Under the pieces are notes generated by a model. That model ran no database searches. It had not been told where the DNA came from and saw only the letters and a list, made by a program, of their open reading frames with translations. Shown here piece by piece: positions 42,366 through 54,743 of a stretch of 64,000 nucleotides of DNA. The stretch is from Thinopyrum elongatum. Taxonomy: Eukaryota; Streptophyta; Magnoliopsida; Poales; Poaceae. The translations under genes were made by a program, and so were the position numbers. The stretch is taken from NCBI GenBank assembly GCA_011799875.1, contig CM022298.1, forward strand, positions 491,949,180 through 492,013,179. Reading direction: 5' to 3'. Positions within the stretch are counted from its first letter, which is position 1; the number at the start of each line of letters is the position of its first letter.

Positions 42366-43778
42366 AACCCATGATTTAACTACTCGCATGCACGCAGTGG
42401 AGTAGTAATGTCATTCTCAACTACTTCCTCCCTCACGTCCACTCAATTTGCATGCGCTGTATTAATTGACCATCAATTAAGTGAACGACTTTACACGCGT
42501 CAAATTATCACATGGGGTGGACCTTCATACAAAAATGCATCCCACCGTGTACCCGCATGTGCATGCTAGGGAATGAGTGCGTGTGTGCACATCTTCGCTT
42601 CGTGCACGTATTGCCAATGTGCGTGAGAGAGGACGAGTACATTCTTCTGGAACCTGCAACATGTCACTGTGATCAATACACACAAGGTCGCGACAATGCC
42701 TCCACATGTGCCATGTGGCTTCATGGATGCCCCCACATCATTTTAATCATAATATATTAACTGAAAAAGGGAGAGACACTGTGTAGCATGCCATTGGAAT
42801 TCTAATTTTACGTGTTTTGCACATATTGGAAGTACTACTAAGATACACGTGCATTGCATGCATGAGATTTGGCAACCAAATTATGAATAAACACCACACT
42901 ATAACATGTAAGCTTTGAGTCATATATGCATGATGTAGATGTTCGTTTAATTCTTATAGTTCATCCCATTCAAAACCAAATAGTTTTTTATAAAAAAGTT
43001 AATCTATTTTAAGATTCATGGAATTGTGCGTTGTAAAGCATAAAGTAAAAAACAAATAATGGCAATTCATGTATAAAAAAATTGGGCAATTATGACGCAG
43101 AATATTCTAGAACAAAGGAGAAGTGCTTGTGTTTTGAGGTTTTGCATTATGCTTAAGTTCAACCATGGAGTATTCTAGATTGTACATGTTGCAGAATCTG
43201 GTGGAATGTAGATGATATCCAACGACCAGTAGTGCTCGGATTTGCCATTTCTGCACCGTAGGATTGGCTTCATCCAACGACCATCTTTCAAAGTTATTCA
43301 CACACTGTATAGGGGTATGGATATAGATATATAGACTAGTGGCACATCATCTAAAGCCTTTCTACACGCTCATTTTTTGTACAGATGTGCTCCACCATGC
43401 ACCCGCGCATTTGTATGTGGGAACAAGCTAGTGCATGTGTGCACCTCTTCTATTTTGTACACGTATTCCATGTATGTGAGAGATACTGAGATATGGTGAG
43501 GGGATACGTGTCAATGCAATTTGTGTGAAGGAGAGTCCTATATACATACATGTATGTGCATGGGCCGGGGTGATATACGAGAAGGGAGGGGAGGGGTCTA
43601 CCACGCGAGATATCGATAGAGACAGATAGAGGGAAGAGCTCTACGAGCATACAAGCACTGGGATATGGGGGGTGCTGGAAGATGGTGCGAGGGGCCAACT
43701 GGAGGGAGACTGGGAAGGAGTGCACAAGTGTGAGATCGATATTTAAAGAGAGGGCGCGAGAACGTGCGTGGTTGCGCG
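42366..43778. other. AT-rich intergenic DNA with one diverged duplication
   Basis: Segments about 42522-42632 and 43372-43484 share the order CACC.TG.ACCCGC, TGTGCAC.TCTTC, T.CACGTATT.C.ATGT.TGTGAGAGA. No coding signal is convincing; open frames are short and lack start or splice context. Confidence 0.5.
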
Positions 43779-43965
43779 CAGTGGCGGAGCCATGAAAATT
43801 AAATAAGCTAGGGGGGCCAAGCATTGCTAATCCTTTATGGGGAGGGCAAATTCATCAACTTAAACCATTTTACCAGCAATTGATATACTGATCACATTCA
43901 TATTAGCCTCAATACAGTGATGTTAGGGGGGCCAGGGCCCTTGTTGCCCCCTGTCTTCGCCACTG
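43779..43965. mobile_element. hAT-like MITE
   Basis: Left end CAGTGGCGGAGCCA and right end CTTCGCCACTG form an 11-bp terminal inverted repeat with one mismatch (CAGTGGCGGAG/CAGTGGCGAAG). Inside are GGGGGGCCA-type phrases near both ends. The flanks GTTGCGCG and TGCACGCG resemble an eroded 8-bp duplication. Total 187 bp. Confidence 0.6.
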
Positions 43966-44248
43966 TGCACGCGTCTGAGAGATTAAGCGGAAGGCATGTA
44001 TGATGAGAGGGAGACGATGGATAGATAATGTGTATGTATTAGCTGTGTAGTCCTATATAGAGAGGTAGATTTGATCGATGTGTACGTGGGAAAGAGCAGG
44101 GTGAGACCTGACAAGAGATATAGATCTATCGGTTTGTGTGGAAAACTGGGAAAGACCTAACTATATATATACACACATAGAGGAACATCGATCATTGTGC
44201 ATGCATGTGAGAGATAAAGAATGGCCGAAGTGATGAAGAGGGGGAGGT

Positions 44249-44278
44249 GTGTGTGTGTGTGTGTGTGCATGCATGCAT
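44249..44278. repeat. (GT)n microsatellite followed by (GCAT)n
   Basis: About nine GT units, then GCATGCATGCATGG. A shorter GT run is at about 44660-44674. The surrounding 43966-45170 is AT-rich with no gene seen. Confidence 0.85.
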
Positions 44279-45177
44279 GGGAGACCGACCTGAAGAAAAA
44301 GATTGCGTGTGTGCGATGGATAATGCCGAGTGGTAGTGTGTGTGCATGCATGCACGGCAGCAAATAAGTGGTACAACTATAAAGAGAAGACAACTGTGTG
44401 GGTGTAAAAGACTTGGTGAGGTCATAATCAATGTAAAGTTGAATTCAAATATTTGAATAAGAGATCATGATGTTTGAAACCCATGCATGCATGAATATAA
44501 TTGAGATATGCGTGGTGTGGTTTTGAATTTGAACAAGGTCAAACTGATTTGAATTTGAGATACCGATGGCAGGCATCATTTGGCGACATTGCATCCATGC
44601 ATGGACACACTATTCAAATTGGAGATGATGGGTGGCTTTTGCAGCACATATCTAAATGGTGTGTGTGTGTGTGTTAAACACATTGTACATAGTATCATAC
44701 ATGGTTTAGATTCCGAACATCTAGCTAGAGCATACATGTACTATGATTTGAATTTAACATAAAATGGATACATATATTTGAATTCGAGATTGTATGTACA
44801 TGTAGTTCTTATTTATATGGGAATTTACTACTCTCTTATTCATGTCATGTGTTGTGAAGATAATATTTAGATGGTTGTATAACTAATTAACTCGAGTACA
44901 ATCCCATTCAAACAGGGAAAATATACTGAAATTTAGTCCATATGCTAGACAATAGGAAATGTTTTTTTATTATTGAGGGAAGTGCAAATTGATTTGGTAC
45001 TGTACACGTTAAGCTTGTTGTCCCGATTTTTTTAGTTTTTTGTTGTTGTTTTTGAATGGTATTTCTAGTAATAATATAGCAAAATGGGACATGGCTCTCT
45101 CTAGCTAGTGGGGTGCGAATTGTCTTTTCTTTTGTTTTTTTGTACATGTTAAGCTTGTTCTCCCCAAATTTCAAGCC

Positions 45178-45355
45178 ATGCCTTGTTATGCCAAAATTTC
45201 AAGCTAGCATCTCTGTCTATCGTGCTGCGAAACTCCCGCCTCTTCAACCCGCGCCTTGTTATCCCGAAATTTTAAGAAATCTCATTGTCTCATCGTTGTG
45301 CTCCGAAAACTCCCTCCATCTCAACCCGCGCCTTGCTATCCCAAAATTACAACGC
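45178..45355. repeat. Three diverged 70-80 bp direct repeats
   Basis: Copies begin near 45178 (ATGCCTTGTTATGCCAAAATTTCAAG), 45249 (GCGCCTTGTTATCCCGAAATT) and 45329 (GCGCCTTGCTATCCCAAAATT). Each is followed by a CTCCC.CC or TCCC.CC phrase. Confidence 0.65.
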
Positions 45356-45496
45356 GCGCGAAAACTCCCACCTCCTGCGAAATCCCGACACGCGAAATAA
45401 CCATGATACACTTGAAACGAAAGAACCGCCTAGTTCAAATCGGTGGGGGTACTTTCGTAACTTATCCCACATTTTGGACAAGCGCGTCTCTAAGCC

Positions 45497-46870
45497 ATGG
45501 TTCCCCCTCCCATCCCCTCCCCCCATTCGTACACCGAGGCCATGAAAACCCGCGAAGCCCCACACCCTCCTCCGTCCACCACCCAGCCAGAGCCTCTTCC
45601 CCGACGACATCGTCCACCGCAACAGCTCGACGTCCCTCATCCACCGCACCAGATGAGGATCCGTCGTCGATCTCATCATCCCGCCGGTTCAGCCACCCCG
45701 TCCTCCACCTCCAAGGAGCTGCCCCGACGTTCGCCTCGTCTATCGCACCACCTCCATTCCCACACCGTCGTCCTCACCTGCACCACCGGAAGAGCAGCAC
45801 CATCACCGATTCCTCGGATGAAGCTGAGGCCTAATCGACGCCACCAAAGAGGTTCTACACTAATCGCTGCATTTTCTTCTTGATTTGATCTCACGGTGCT
45901 GCCGGCGCTCGGTCCCATCTATGGCGGCCACTTCCTCCACGGCGTCTCTCCCTCGGCAGCGACGTCCACATCAGTAGGAGCTGCTGCTGCTGCTCTGGCT
46001 CTCGCTCGCACTGCTGCTGCTGCTTCGGCTCTCATTCGCGCTGCTACTCTGCTCTTGCTCTCGGTCCCCTTCCTGGTCTGCTCTTGCTCTTGCTCGCGTT
46101 GTTGCTCTTGCTCTTGCTCTTGATTGCACTGCTGCTCTACTCTTGCTCGCGCTGCTGCTGCACGATCAGCAGCTCCGGCTATTGCTCGAGCTCCTGGTGC
46201 TGCTACCAGAGATGCTGCTACATGACTAGCTGCCCTGGCTCTCGCACGCGCTGCTGCTGCAGCACGACCAGTTGCCTTGGCTGCTCTCTAGTACTATGTT
46301 CCCTGCCGGAGCGGCTACCGATTTAGATCACTGCTACTCTGCCACTAGTGCTCGAGGGGGCAAAACTATTAGTGCACTGCTTTTCTGCTACTAGTGCGTT
46401 CAGTTTCGACAGTAAAATTCAGTTTCGACAGTAAAATTCAGTTTCGACAGTTAAATTCAGTTTCGATAGTTAAGCTCAGAGATGAGCGGCTAATGTATTT
46501 CACATCTAGCACTTTGTGGTTATGTATTTTACATCATCTATTGGAGATGGTATTAGAATTTCACTCAGGTTTACATTGTCTCTCTTGTCCTGCTTCAGCC
46601 TCGTCGTCGTACAACTCACCGGAGATGCTCCAACGACAAAACCCTCCACCACAGCAGAGCAGTACCCTCGGCTCCATCTCCAGATGCCTAAGATCTTCTT
46701 CCCCTCCTCCGACAGCCACATCAGCCACAGCATCCTCAGCGACCAACCCAATGATGCTGAGATCTACATGGCTTCGCCAAAGAGGTTGTACACTTGTTGC
46801 ATCGCTTTTTTACTCTACATGTTATATATATTGTCCACTGAGCTCGCGTAGTAACGTGAAATACGATTAG
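45497..46870 (+). other. GC-rich leader-like segment, duplicated about 940 bp apart
   Basis: About 45680-45880 and 46620-46815 share CCACCAC.G.AGAGCAG, GATG.TGAG, GCC(A)CCAAAGAGGTT.TACACT and GC.TC..TTTTT. Between them (45980-46280) is a degenerate CTG/CTC trinucleotide-rich stretch. A Ser/Pro-rich open frame ends SSDEAEA at 45834, but codon-like structure is weak. It could be a decayed first exon or part of an unrecognised DNA transposon. Confidence 0.35.
46399..46474. repeat. 19-bp tandem repeat, four copies
   Basis: TTCAGTTTCGACAGTAAAA is repeated at 46399, 46418, 46437 and 46456 with 0, 0, 1 and 3 changes. Confidence 0.9.
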
Positions 46871-46919
46871 TTTCTCCTACTATATGACAAGCAATGAGGT
46901 ACCAGGCAACTTAGCTATC

Positions 46920-47802
46920 TGTCGGCGTTCTGGCAACCGGGGTACCCAGACTTGCCTGCCTGCGGCCCACCGCGTGGCTTCATCAACGGCCTGGTACGGC
47001 CCATCTTCAGCACCAACAACGCAAGACCCTTGCGAGGGGCCAAGCCTCGTGAGGCGGACGACACCAAGACCTCCATAAGGAGCTAACTCCTTAGGTCGGC
47101 TCCTGAGCAGCGGAGATTACTATGCAAGCGCCAACCTCGCGAGGATCCAGTGATGCAAGCCATGACGAACAAGGCCAGGCGGGCGCCAGCGGGCGCAGTG
47201 CAGCAGGTTTCCTCTTCGGTGCTAAAGAGGCAAGCACAGGCGCGGAGTCCCGAGGCATCAACCAAAGGCTTCCATTTCCGTGCAACAAGACCAAGACCGC
47301 CAGGACGGCAGGACGGAGGTCATCGCCGAGCCCACCGTAGCGTCAAGACAGAAGCTTTGTAGGCGAAGACCACCTTTAGTCAGGATAAGATGTACTAGTT
47401 GTCCTCCTTCGAATTTAGCCATTGTGGGATCCCTTCCCGCCTAAGTTTTGGGGGAAGAGGACCAAGGCCACTATAAATATAGCTTAGCCACCACCATAGG
47501 GAGGGGAGATCCGATCCAGTCCATACTCACCCTCACCAGCTCACAAGAACAGGCCTCTGGAGGTTGTTCGCCACTATACTAGTTCATCCTCAGCCCACCT
47601 CGAGGCTAATCCACCACAAAGCAGGAGTAGGGTTTTACACCGCAAGGTGGCCCGAACCTGGGTAAACCGCTGTGTCTCGTTTCCTTCCAGTTCATCGAGC
47701 TAGGCTGTGAGATCGTCGCGTGGCAGACTGGGGAGGTTGACTTGTTCGCACGCACCCCAGAGTTCGAATCTATCTTGGGTCTGCGGAGCCCTGAATCCGA
47801 CA
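46920..47802 (+). mobile_element. Element T, 5' LTR
   Basis: Starts TGTCGGCGTTCTGG and ends CTGAATCCGACA, 883 bp, directly before a PBS-like TTTGGCGCGCCACC. The first 815 bp match 58036-58850 with about 40 differences (about 5%). TATAAATAT lies at 47472-47480. The phrase GCAGGAGTAGGGTTTTACACC...CCCGAACCTGGGTAAAC is shared with the LTRs of Q and P. Left TSD candidate CTATC; the right copy is lost because the 3' LTR is truncated. Confidence 0.85.
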
Positions 47803-47820
47803 TTTGGCGCGCCACCTCTT
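47803..47820 (+). other. Primer-binding site of element T
   Basis: TTTGGCGCGCCACCTC follows the LTR end GACA and parallels TTGGCGCCCACC in P and Q. Confidence 0.65.
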
Positions 47821-47830
47821 CGCCGCTCTC

Positions 47831-48434
47831 ATGGCTGACGCTCGTCGAGTTCGTGCTGAGCGCCGGGCCGCCCTTGCTGCCCACGTCGCTCAGACAGTGC
47901 CTGCAGGCGATGGCGCTCCCCGTCGTTCTCCATCACCTGCGGCCAACACCGCCACCGGCCCCGCGGCAGGGGAGCAGCAGGCTTCGTCGCTCCATCCCTT
48001 CGTGCGGCGTGATGGCCGCACCGCCACCCCGTCGCTGACTCCGGCGGCCGCTTCGTCCTCCCATGCTCGCCGTGGCCCGGCGAACGCGCAGGCCGCGCTG
48101 CTCGCGGCACGTGAGCTTCTACGCTATCGCCCGGTCGACGACTTCTACGAGGACTGGCTGGACCGCATCGCCGAGCTCGTCAACGCCGCTGGAGAGGCCC
48201 CTGCATCCTCCCATTCACTGCCTCCTTCGAAGCCTGCTGCGGGCGACGTGGCCCACGGTGCGCCTCCTCCGCCTCCCAGGCAAGATGTCGTCCCCGTGCC
48301 AAGGCGCGAAGCTCCTCGGCGCGGTCCGCCGGCGCGCGGCGAGGAAAGCTGCCAAGAGGTGCAGCGGCCCCAAGGAGAGGCGCGTGCGCTCCCATTATCG
48401 CCACCTCAAGACCGCGTGCCGCCCCAGGCGGTGG
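47831..48434 (+). pseudogene. Element T gag N-terminal part, split by a solo LTR
   Basis: Starts MADARRVRAERRAALAAHVA. An Ala/Pro/Arg-rich region follows, including ALLAARELLRYRPVDDFYED and WLDRIAELVNAAGEA. The frame reaches CACGC (48435-48439), where the solo LTR begins; gag resumes at 52338 after the second CACGC. Confidence 0.75.
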
Positions 48435-48439
48435 CACGC

Positions 48440-51400
48440 TGTAACACCCCAAAAATATTTTCTGAAATATTTGAAATCTTTCCTTCAAAAATAAAAGTTT
48501 TGAAAGTCATTTTTTTTACCATATCACCTTTCTTCAATTTGAAAACCTTTTCAAACTTTATTTGGGTTTCAATTTTCTTTAATATTCTGTTTTGAAAGGT
48601 TTAAAATTATATGGATAATTAATTTGGGGGTTTTCAAACAATTATTTTTTAGCCAGAAAAGTTTTGGGAATAATTAAATTTTCAAAATAACCTTTTCACC
48701 TCCTTTTAGCCTTTCTAAAATCCATCCAACAAATTTTCTTCCACTCCAAAATTACCCCACAAGCCAAGCACATCATCTAGGGCAGTATCCAAACCTCTCC
48801 TACCCCACAAAAATATTTTTCACCATCCAAATAAATTCCAAGATTTGAATTCATATATTCCATCATTCCTTTGGTTTACAAAGGAACCACCATTTCTGCA
48901 AGGATTCCACCTCCACAGAAATTATCCCAACAAATATATGGTACCCACAACCCATTTTTCCAAAGACATGGGGTACCCCAGTTCAAAATTTTCAAATCCC
49001 ACTCAATTCAAATTTGGACCAGATTCAATATTTCTGATCCAAACATATTTTTAAATGCTCCAAAAATTCCCAAACTTTGCCAGGCCCTCTCTTATGCATC
49101 AACACATTACCACAAAAATTCCTCAAATTCAAAAAAATCCCTAGCACTCTCTGCCATGGGATTAAGTGAGTAACAGTGCACTGTTCATAACTGAAGAAAT
49201 TCAGTTAACTGAATTTGTCTTCAGGCAACAGAGGGAAACGGTGCCGTGCACCCCTCCCCTTCCTTCTCCTTCACGGCGACGCTAAGATCATCAATGCCTC
49301 GCCCCTCCTTGGCCCACTCCGCAGTCACTCCTCGCCGGTGAGCTGGCGGCTGGCCGGTGCAATGCCCTGCACCGTGCTCATCCGCGGGAGACGAGCGGAG
49401 TCACCTCGGCCACTAACTCCCATTACTGCGCCGTAGCCTCACCGCCTACCTCCTGGCCACGCGTTGCTCCTCTCCGTGCCCTCGCACGCCGTCTGCATCG
49501 ACCCAACCCCCCCGGCCCACTGGCAGTCGCCGGAACCAGGATAGCGCCGCCGCACCGTATGGGAGCTCCGCTCCGGGATAAGCTCGAGGAGCTCAAGCCC
49601 GTCCACGCCGAGCCTTTTGGAGTTCTCCACCGCTCTCACTGACACTCGCCGCCCACGACCACCGCCCAAAACCAACTTCGCCGACCACCATAACTCCGGC
49701 GTAATCCGGACCTCGCCGGACTGCCTCGGATCGCCTATAAAAGGCCCTCCCGAGCTCCTTTCTCCTCACCCATCGCCTCCACCACCTCCCAATCGCCCCT
49801 ATGCCACTTCCCTGACCAGGACGAGGTCTCCTCCCTCCTCTCCGGTCACCACTCCGCCGCCTCCGTTCCCGATCGGCTCGACGCCATTACGCCACCACCA
49901 CAGCTCAAACCGCACCAGTAGCCATCTCATCCACCAAATCATCAATCCCGCGCTCCAATTTCATTGTCCGAGCCCTCTCCGGCGAGTTCCAAAGTCACCC
50001 GAGCCACCGTCCGCCACCGTCGACCTCGCCGGCGTTCAAGTGCTCTCCGGTGACCACCACCACCTCCCTTCGACGCAGCACTCCTCCCTGGTCACATTCC
50101 GACCATCGCCGCACTCCAAAACCCCGGCGATCACCGCCGGCGACCGCCGTCATCCCTCTGTCTCGCGCGCGATCGGGTTCAAATTTGAACCTGACGGGTG
50201 GGCGCCCACCCCGCGCGCGCTTTTTTTTCTTTTTCCCTGTTTAAAATGAAGGTGTACTCTGCCTTTTACGCCTTCTCCGCTGAGAAGCGTACTCCGGCCG
50301 AAGCGTTTTCTGTTTTAACTGCATAGGGACTGCTGTTTTATAGAAAAGCCCCTGGATTTGAAAGTCTTATAACTTTTAAACTACAACTCTGTTTAAGTTG
50401 AAACTTTTTTTGAAATTCTTATTTTTACCTCTAGTTTTTTTAGTATTTATTTAAAAATGTTTTGAGACAACTTTTTGTACTGTTACCAAAATTTTAAATT
50501 TGAGTTGAATTTGAATTTTTTCAGAAAAAGAAGAGGGAAACTTTGCCGTGAATTTCGAAGGGTTTTCACCTGACTACTTTGGACAAGGCAAGCATTATTG
50601 AACTTGGGATATGGTGATTGCATTTGCATGTTTGCATCCATTGGTATTGCACCATATGTATCACAAGTGCATGCATGTTCGGTCATATCATTTTCTTACC
50701 CATGTCTTGCACTTCACTCAAGTAAAGAATCTTTCTAACATGGTAAAGTTGTGAGTATTCAGGAGAGTGTCTCCTGCCTTGGACGTGCCGGTGGGCACGG
50801 GCCATTACTTTTGACACGGTGGTGTCACGTGACTATGTGGAACATACCGGTGATGATAAATGACACCTCCTGGGTCGGCCTAGATTGAGTCTTGTTCCGT
50901 TACACCTAGCTGGATACCGTGCTGCCACGGGTCCTTCCGCAAGCAAGGTACGGCTTAGTAAGTTGATAACCCCTGTCTAAGTGCACACCGTACAGAGGGC
51001 CATGATGAGGGTTTCCAGGGCCTTGGACTAAATCCTGTCATCGGGTCAGGGGGCATGGGTGTTCTGGTTGTAAACGAGAGGGGGGCACCCCTTGGAATCC
51101 GCGTGTATTAATAGTGATCCCATGCAGGACGTTGGTCTCTCCGTATTAGAGTTTTTCTTGAACGATGCTTTGGGTGATTCCTGGCATCCAGAAAGTTAAT
51201 CTGGTGTGTGCTGGTCCGGTGTGTTTTCAACCCAAAGACCGTAGTGGGAATTAGTCAGTGTCACGGTGCTGACTAAAGAAATCCTTTACTTGTGGGTAAA
51301 GAGTACACCCTCTGCAGAGTTTAAACCTATTCGAATAGTTGTGTCCTCGGTCAAAGGGTGTAGCTGGGTGGGTCAAGTGTCGGTCCCGGTGTCGGTCTCC

Positions 51401-52332
51401 GGAGGAAATAATTTTAATATGCCTGAAATATTTTGCAGGATAATTATAGACACCCTGTTGTTACCATGAATATTTTATGCATGTTCAATATTATTATGGT
51501 TATGCGTATTATTGAGGACTAACCCGTTTCTCTTATTTTTATATTTCCTGAGTGTCTCAGGGGCTGGCCAGACTACCCCGGGCACTCAATTTTATTTTCA
51601 AGACCTCTCGTGGCGTCTCTCGAGTTAACAGGCGGTTCCGCCACTACTCTTGTAGACACCCGATTGGCATTTCTCTTCAAGTCTGATTGTGGCGTCACTT
51701 GACACCCGAATGACATTTCTTTTAATTTTGCCGAGTGTCACTTGGGCTGGCTAGACTACCCATGGCATTCGTTTGTTTAATTTCTAATAAGTTTGATTAT
51801 GACTAACATGCTATGTTCATGTTCATGTCATTTATTTGTCATGATTTCACTTCCAGTTAGCACGAGCATATGCATCCACTACATCTTTTGTACATAATGT
51901 TTGCGAGTACATTCCAACGCACTCACTGGCTTGTCCCTGGCTATTTATTTGGCCAGACTTGGAGGAGGACGAGCTTGTGGAGGAGGATTGCGCTAGCGAG
52001 AGGAGTCCCAATCAGTCAACCTGTGAGATAGGAGTCTACCACTTGTATCATCCGCCGAGCTTCCGCTACACCAATAAAATAGTCAAGCCTCACACTGACG
52101 CTTGGCTCTATGTTATTGTACTAGTATTGTACCACCACCACACCACTGTCATATTCCGCCACTACCATCTATTGGCAAGTTGTAATAAACTTTGTTGAGC
52201 CTCAGACTCAACCCTGTGTAATATTATCTTATACTGGTTATCTGTATCAAGGAAGTCCACCAGTTGTGTTGATCTTGGGGCTGGTGTGACTTAGGGCTAT
52301 TCTTGAAATTATTCTCAGAAATGGGCCCGACA
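48440..52332 (+). mobile_element. Solo LTR, 3.9 kb, inserted in element T gag
   Basis: The unit runs TGTAACACCCCAAAAATATT...GGGCCCGACA with perfect 5-bp TSDs CACGC (48435-48439 and 52333-52337). There is no PBS, PPT, gag or pol inside, so it is a solo LTR left by recombination between the LTRs of a full element. TGTAACACCCC starts and very long LTRs are seen in some plant gypsy chromoviruses; the lineage is inferred. Orientation is taken from the TATA box. The GC-rich open frames at 49215-50250 lie around the promoter and have no recognised domain. AT-rich DNA with no gene fills 50250-52200. Confidence 0.85.
49734..49744 (+). promoter_or_regulatory. TATA box of the solo LTR
   Basis: CCTATAAAAGGCC lies about 1.3 kb from the LTR start within GC-rich DNA and is followed by pyrimidine-rich CTTTCTCCTCACC, the expected start-site region. 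Confidence 0.6.
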
Positions 52333-52337
52333 CACGC

Positions 52338-54191
52338 GAGCACCAAGGCCAGGCTCCACCCCCACGACGGGTCCCCGTGAGCGCGGCAGGCTGCCGTGCG
52401 TTCACCCCAGAGCTGCGTCGCGTCGTCTGGCCCGGGAAGTTCAAGCCGGACCTGCCTCCATGCTACGACAGCACCCCCGACCCTGTCGAGTCCCTGCAGC
52501 TCTATGAGCTGAGCATCGAGGCAGCTAGCGGCAACGAGAAGGTCATGGCGAACTGGTTTCCCATGGCCCTCAAAGACTGCGCGCGCTCGTGGCTCCTGAA
52601 CCTCCCTGTAGGATCGATCTCCTCCTGGGCCGAGATGCGGGAGCGCTTCATCACCAACTTCCAGGGCACTCGCGACCGCCCACCAGCTATGCGTGACCTG
52701 CGCCGCATCAAGCAGTAGCCAGGGGAGACATTGCAGAAGTACATCCAGCGCTTCAATGGCGTCCGCCTCAAGATCCCCAAGGTGTCGGACGAGGCCATCA
52801 TCTCGGCTTTCATCGATGGCGTCCGCGACGTCAAGATGAAGGAGGAGCTCGCCATACACGAGGACCTTTGCTCTGTCCTGGAGATGTTCAACATAGCAAC
52901 CAAGTGCGCAAGAGCTGAGGAAGGTCGCCTTTCCCTTCTGGAACTCCCGGAGGCTGACCCAGAAGACAAGAAGGCCAAGGCCAAGGACGTGAAGCGGAAG
53001 GGTCCAGCTGTGCTCGCGGCTGAGCCCGAGATGAAACGCGGCTGCGACCATCCTGAGTCATCCAAGGGCAGCTGCCCGTTCTGCGTCTTCCACAACGTAC
53101 ACAGCCACAACACCAGCGACTGCCAGGAGCTGAGGCCCATCCGTGATGGGTGCTTCGGTCGTCGCCCCGAGTGCAGCGACCGAGGCTACGGCCATGGAGG
53201 AGGCCGAGGCGGAGGACGCTGGGACAGCCGCGACCCCCGCCAGGAGTGGCGCGATCAGCCTCGTGAGGACCGCTGGCAGGGCCAGCCTCGCGAGGGTCCC
53301 CGGAGGGATCAGCCTCGTGAGGACCGTCCCCAGGGCAACGCTGGCCTTCCTCCGCTGCCGCTGCCACCAAGAAGGAACGATGACCACCACCAAGATGATG
53401 GGGCTGGGGGCTTTCAGGAGCCTCGTGCTATCCCTTGCATCCTAGGCGGCGCTCAGGCCCCTGCCTCCCATTGCATCTTCAAGCAATTTGCTCGTGAGGT
53501 GAACGCGGCCCTCCCCAGGCTCGAGGCAGCACGCCCGCTCAAGTGGTCCAAGTACGCCATCACCTTTGACTCCACTGACCTACTCAAGTGTGCGGCCACC
53601 ACCGGTGCTCTCCTGATGCTCTGCTCGCCTACCATCAGCAACGTCCTCGTCACCAAGACGCTCGTCGATGGAGGCACGGGGCTCAATGTTCTCTCCGTGG
53701 AGACGTTCGACAGGCTCCAAGTGCCCTACGACCAGCTCCAGCCCACCAAGCCTTTCTCAGGAGTGACCGACGGCTCCACCACCCCGATAGGGCAGATCCG
53801 CCTCCCTGTCACCTTCGGCAAGCACGACAACTACCGCACCAAGCTCATCGACTTCGACGTCGCACACATTCGCCTCCCGTACAACGCCATCCTTGGGTAT
53901 CCGGCCTTGGCCAAGTTCATGGCCGCAACGCACCATGGCTACAATGTTCTCAAGATGCCTGGAAGCTGCGGCGTCATCACGGTCGCCTGTGACGAAAAGG
54001 ATGCGGTGTGTTCCCTCGAGCACGCCTACCAAGCTGCGGCAGTCGAGAACCCATATGACGAAGGCGCCGCCCACCTTCCTGAGGTCGTCCCCAAGAAGAA
54101 GAAGCAGCTGCTCCACCGAGGACCTCAGGAGTCCGACGATCGTGCCTCAGGACCTGCACCCACTGACGAGGCACCTTCCTCTCTCGCATAG
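52338..54191 (+). pseudogene. Element T gag core, zinc knuckle and protease
   Basis: After the solo LTR the frame resumes with FKPDLPPCYDSTPDPVESLQ and a Retrotrans_gag core (WLLNLPVGSISSWAEMRERF; ITNFQGTRDR). One in-frame TAG (52716-52718) interrupts; the same frame continues from there to TAG 54189. A zinc-knuckle-like CPFCVFHNVHSHNTSDC follows at about 53075, then an Arg/Gly/Gln-rich stretch. Next is the retropepsin region with TLVDGGTGLNVLS (about 53656) and AILGYPALAKFMA. Only one stop in more than 600 codons suggests fairly recent decay. Confidence 0.8.
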
Positions 54192-54743
54192 GAAGGCGCG
54201 CCCGGCGCCCCTCTCGGGCTGGGCTCGGGGGCTCTCCTCTGGAGGGCCGCCGACCTGGCCAGCATCATGAGGGAGGCGCTCGGGCACCACGTGGAGGTGT
54301 GCTTCAGCGCGCGTTTCTGTGAAGAGGGCGCAGGGCGCGAGGCGCTAGGTGCTCAGGAGTTCATCACCAAGACGATCGAGGAGCTTCAGGAGGCGCAAGC
54401 CATGCGCGGCGAGCGCCGTCGCACACCCCCCAGTGCAGCTGCTGCCACCGACGAGGGCAGCGAGCTGCGAGTCTGCATCAACATTCTAGGGCTCAACAGA
54501 GCCGCGTCTCAGGAGATCCTCTGGCCATCTCGCGTTGGCCGGTGTGAGGGCCCCCCTCACAGCTACGTTCACATGCCTTTCGGCCTGCCGGACGCGGCCG
54601 CTACATTCCAGTGCCACATGCGGGCCGTCCTGGAAGCTCGTGAGGCAAGGCGCGAGGTGGTCCAGACGGAAGAAGCGGTGAGCCCTCGCGAGCCCCCTGG
54701 GCCCCCGGAGCCTCACGAGGCTCAGGACCTGGGTGGCTCGTGA
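54192..54743 (+). pseudogene. Element T reverse transcriptase remnant
   Basis: Fragments of RT are joined without the parts between: LRVCINILGLNRAA (usual RMCIDYTDLNKA), then HMPFGLPDAAATFQCHMRAV (usual MPFGLKNAGATYQR). The YVDD region, RNase H and integrase are missing. The sequence then runs into non-coding DNA, so T is a large internal-deletion derivative. Confidence 0.65.

Noticed and set aside
43450..44431. His/Thr-rich minus-strand frames near the GT microsatellite
   Set aside because: HTHTHT stretches are translations of (GT)n and GCATGCAT.
45980..46280. Leu/Cys/Ser-rich frame (LLLLALLLL-type) as a membrane protein
   Set aside because: Low-complexity CTG/CTC repeat; all frames are similarly open.
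49617..50249. 210-residue Pro/Ser-rich protein
   Set aside because: It lies across the promoter island of the solo LTR and has no recognisable domain; treated as chance.
53588..53992. Cys/His/Arg-rich frame overlapping T protease
   Set aside because: Alternative frame of the GC-rich protease region; no independent support.
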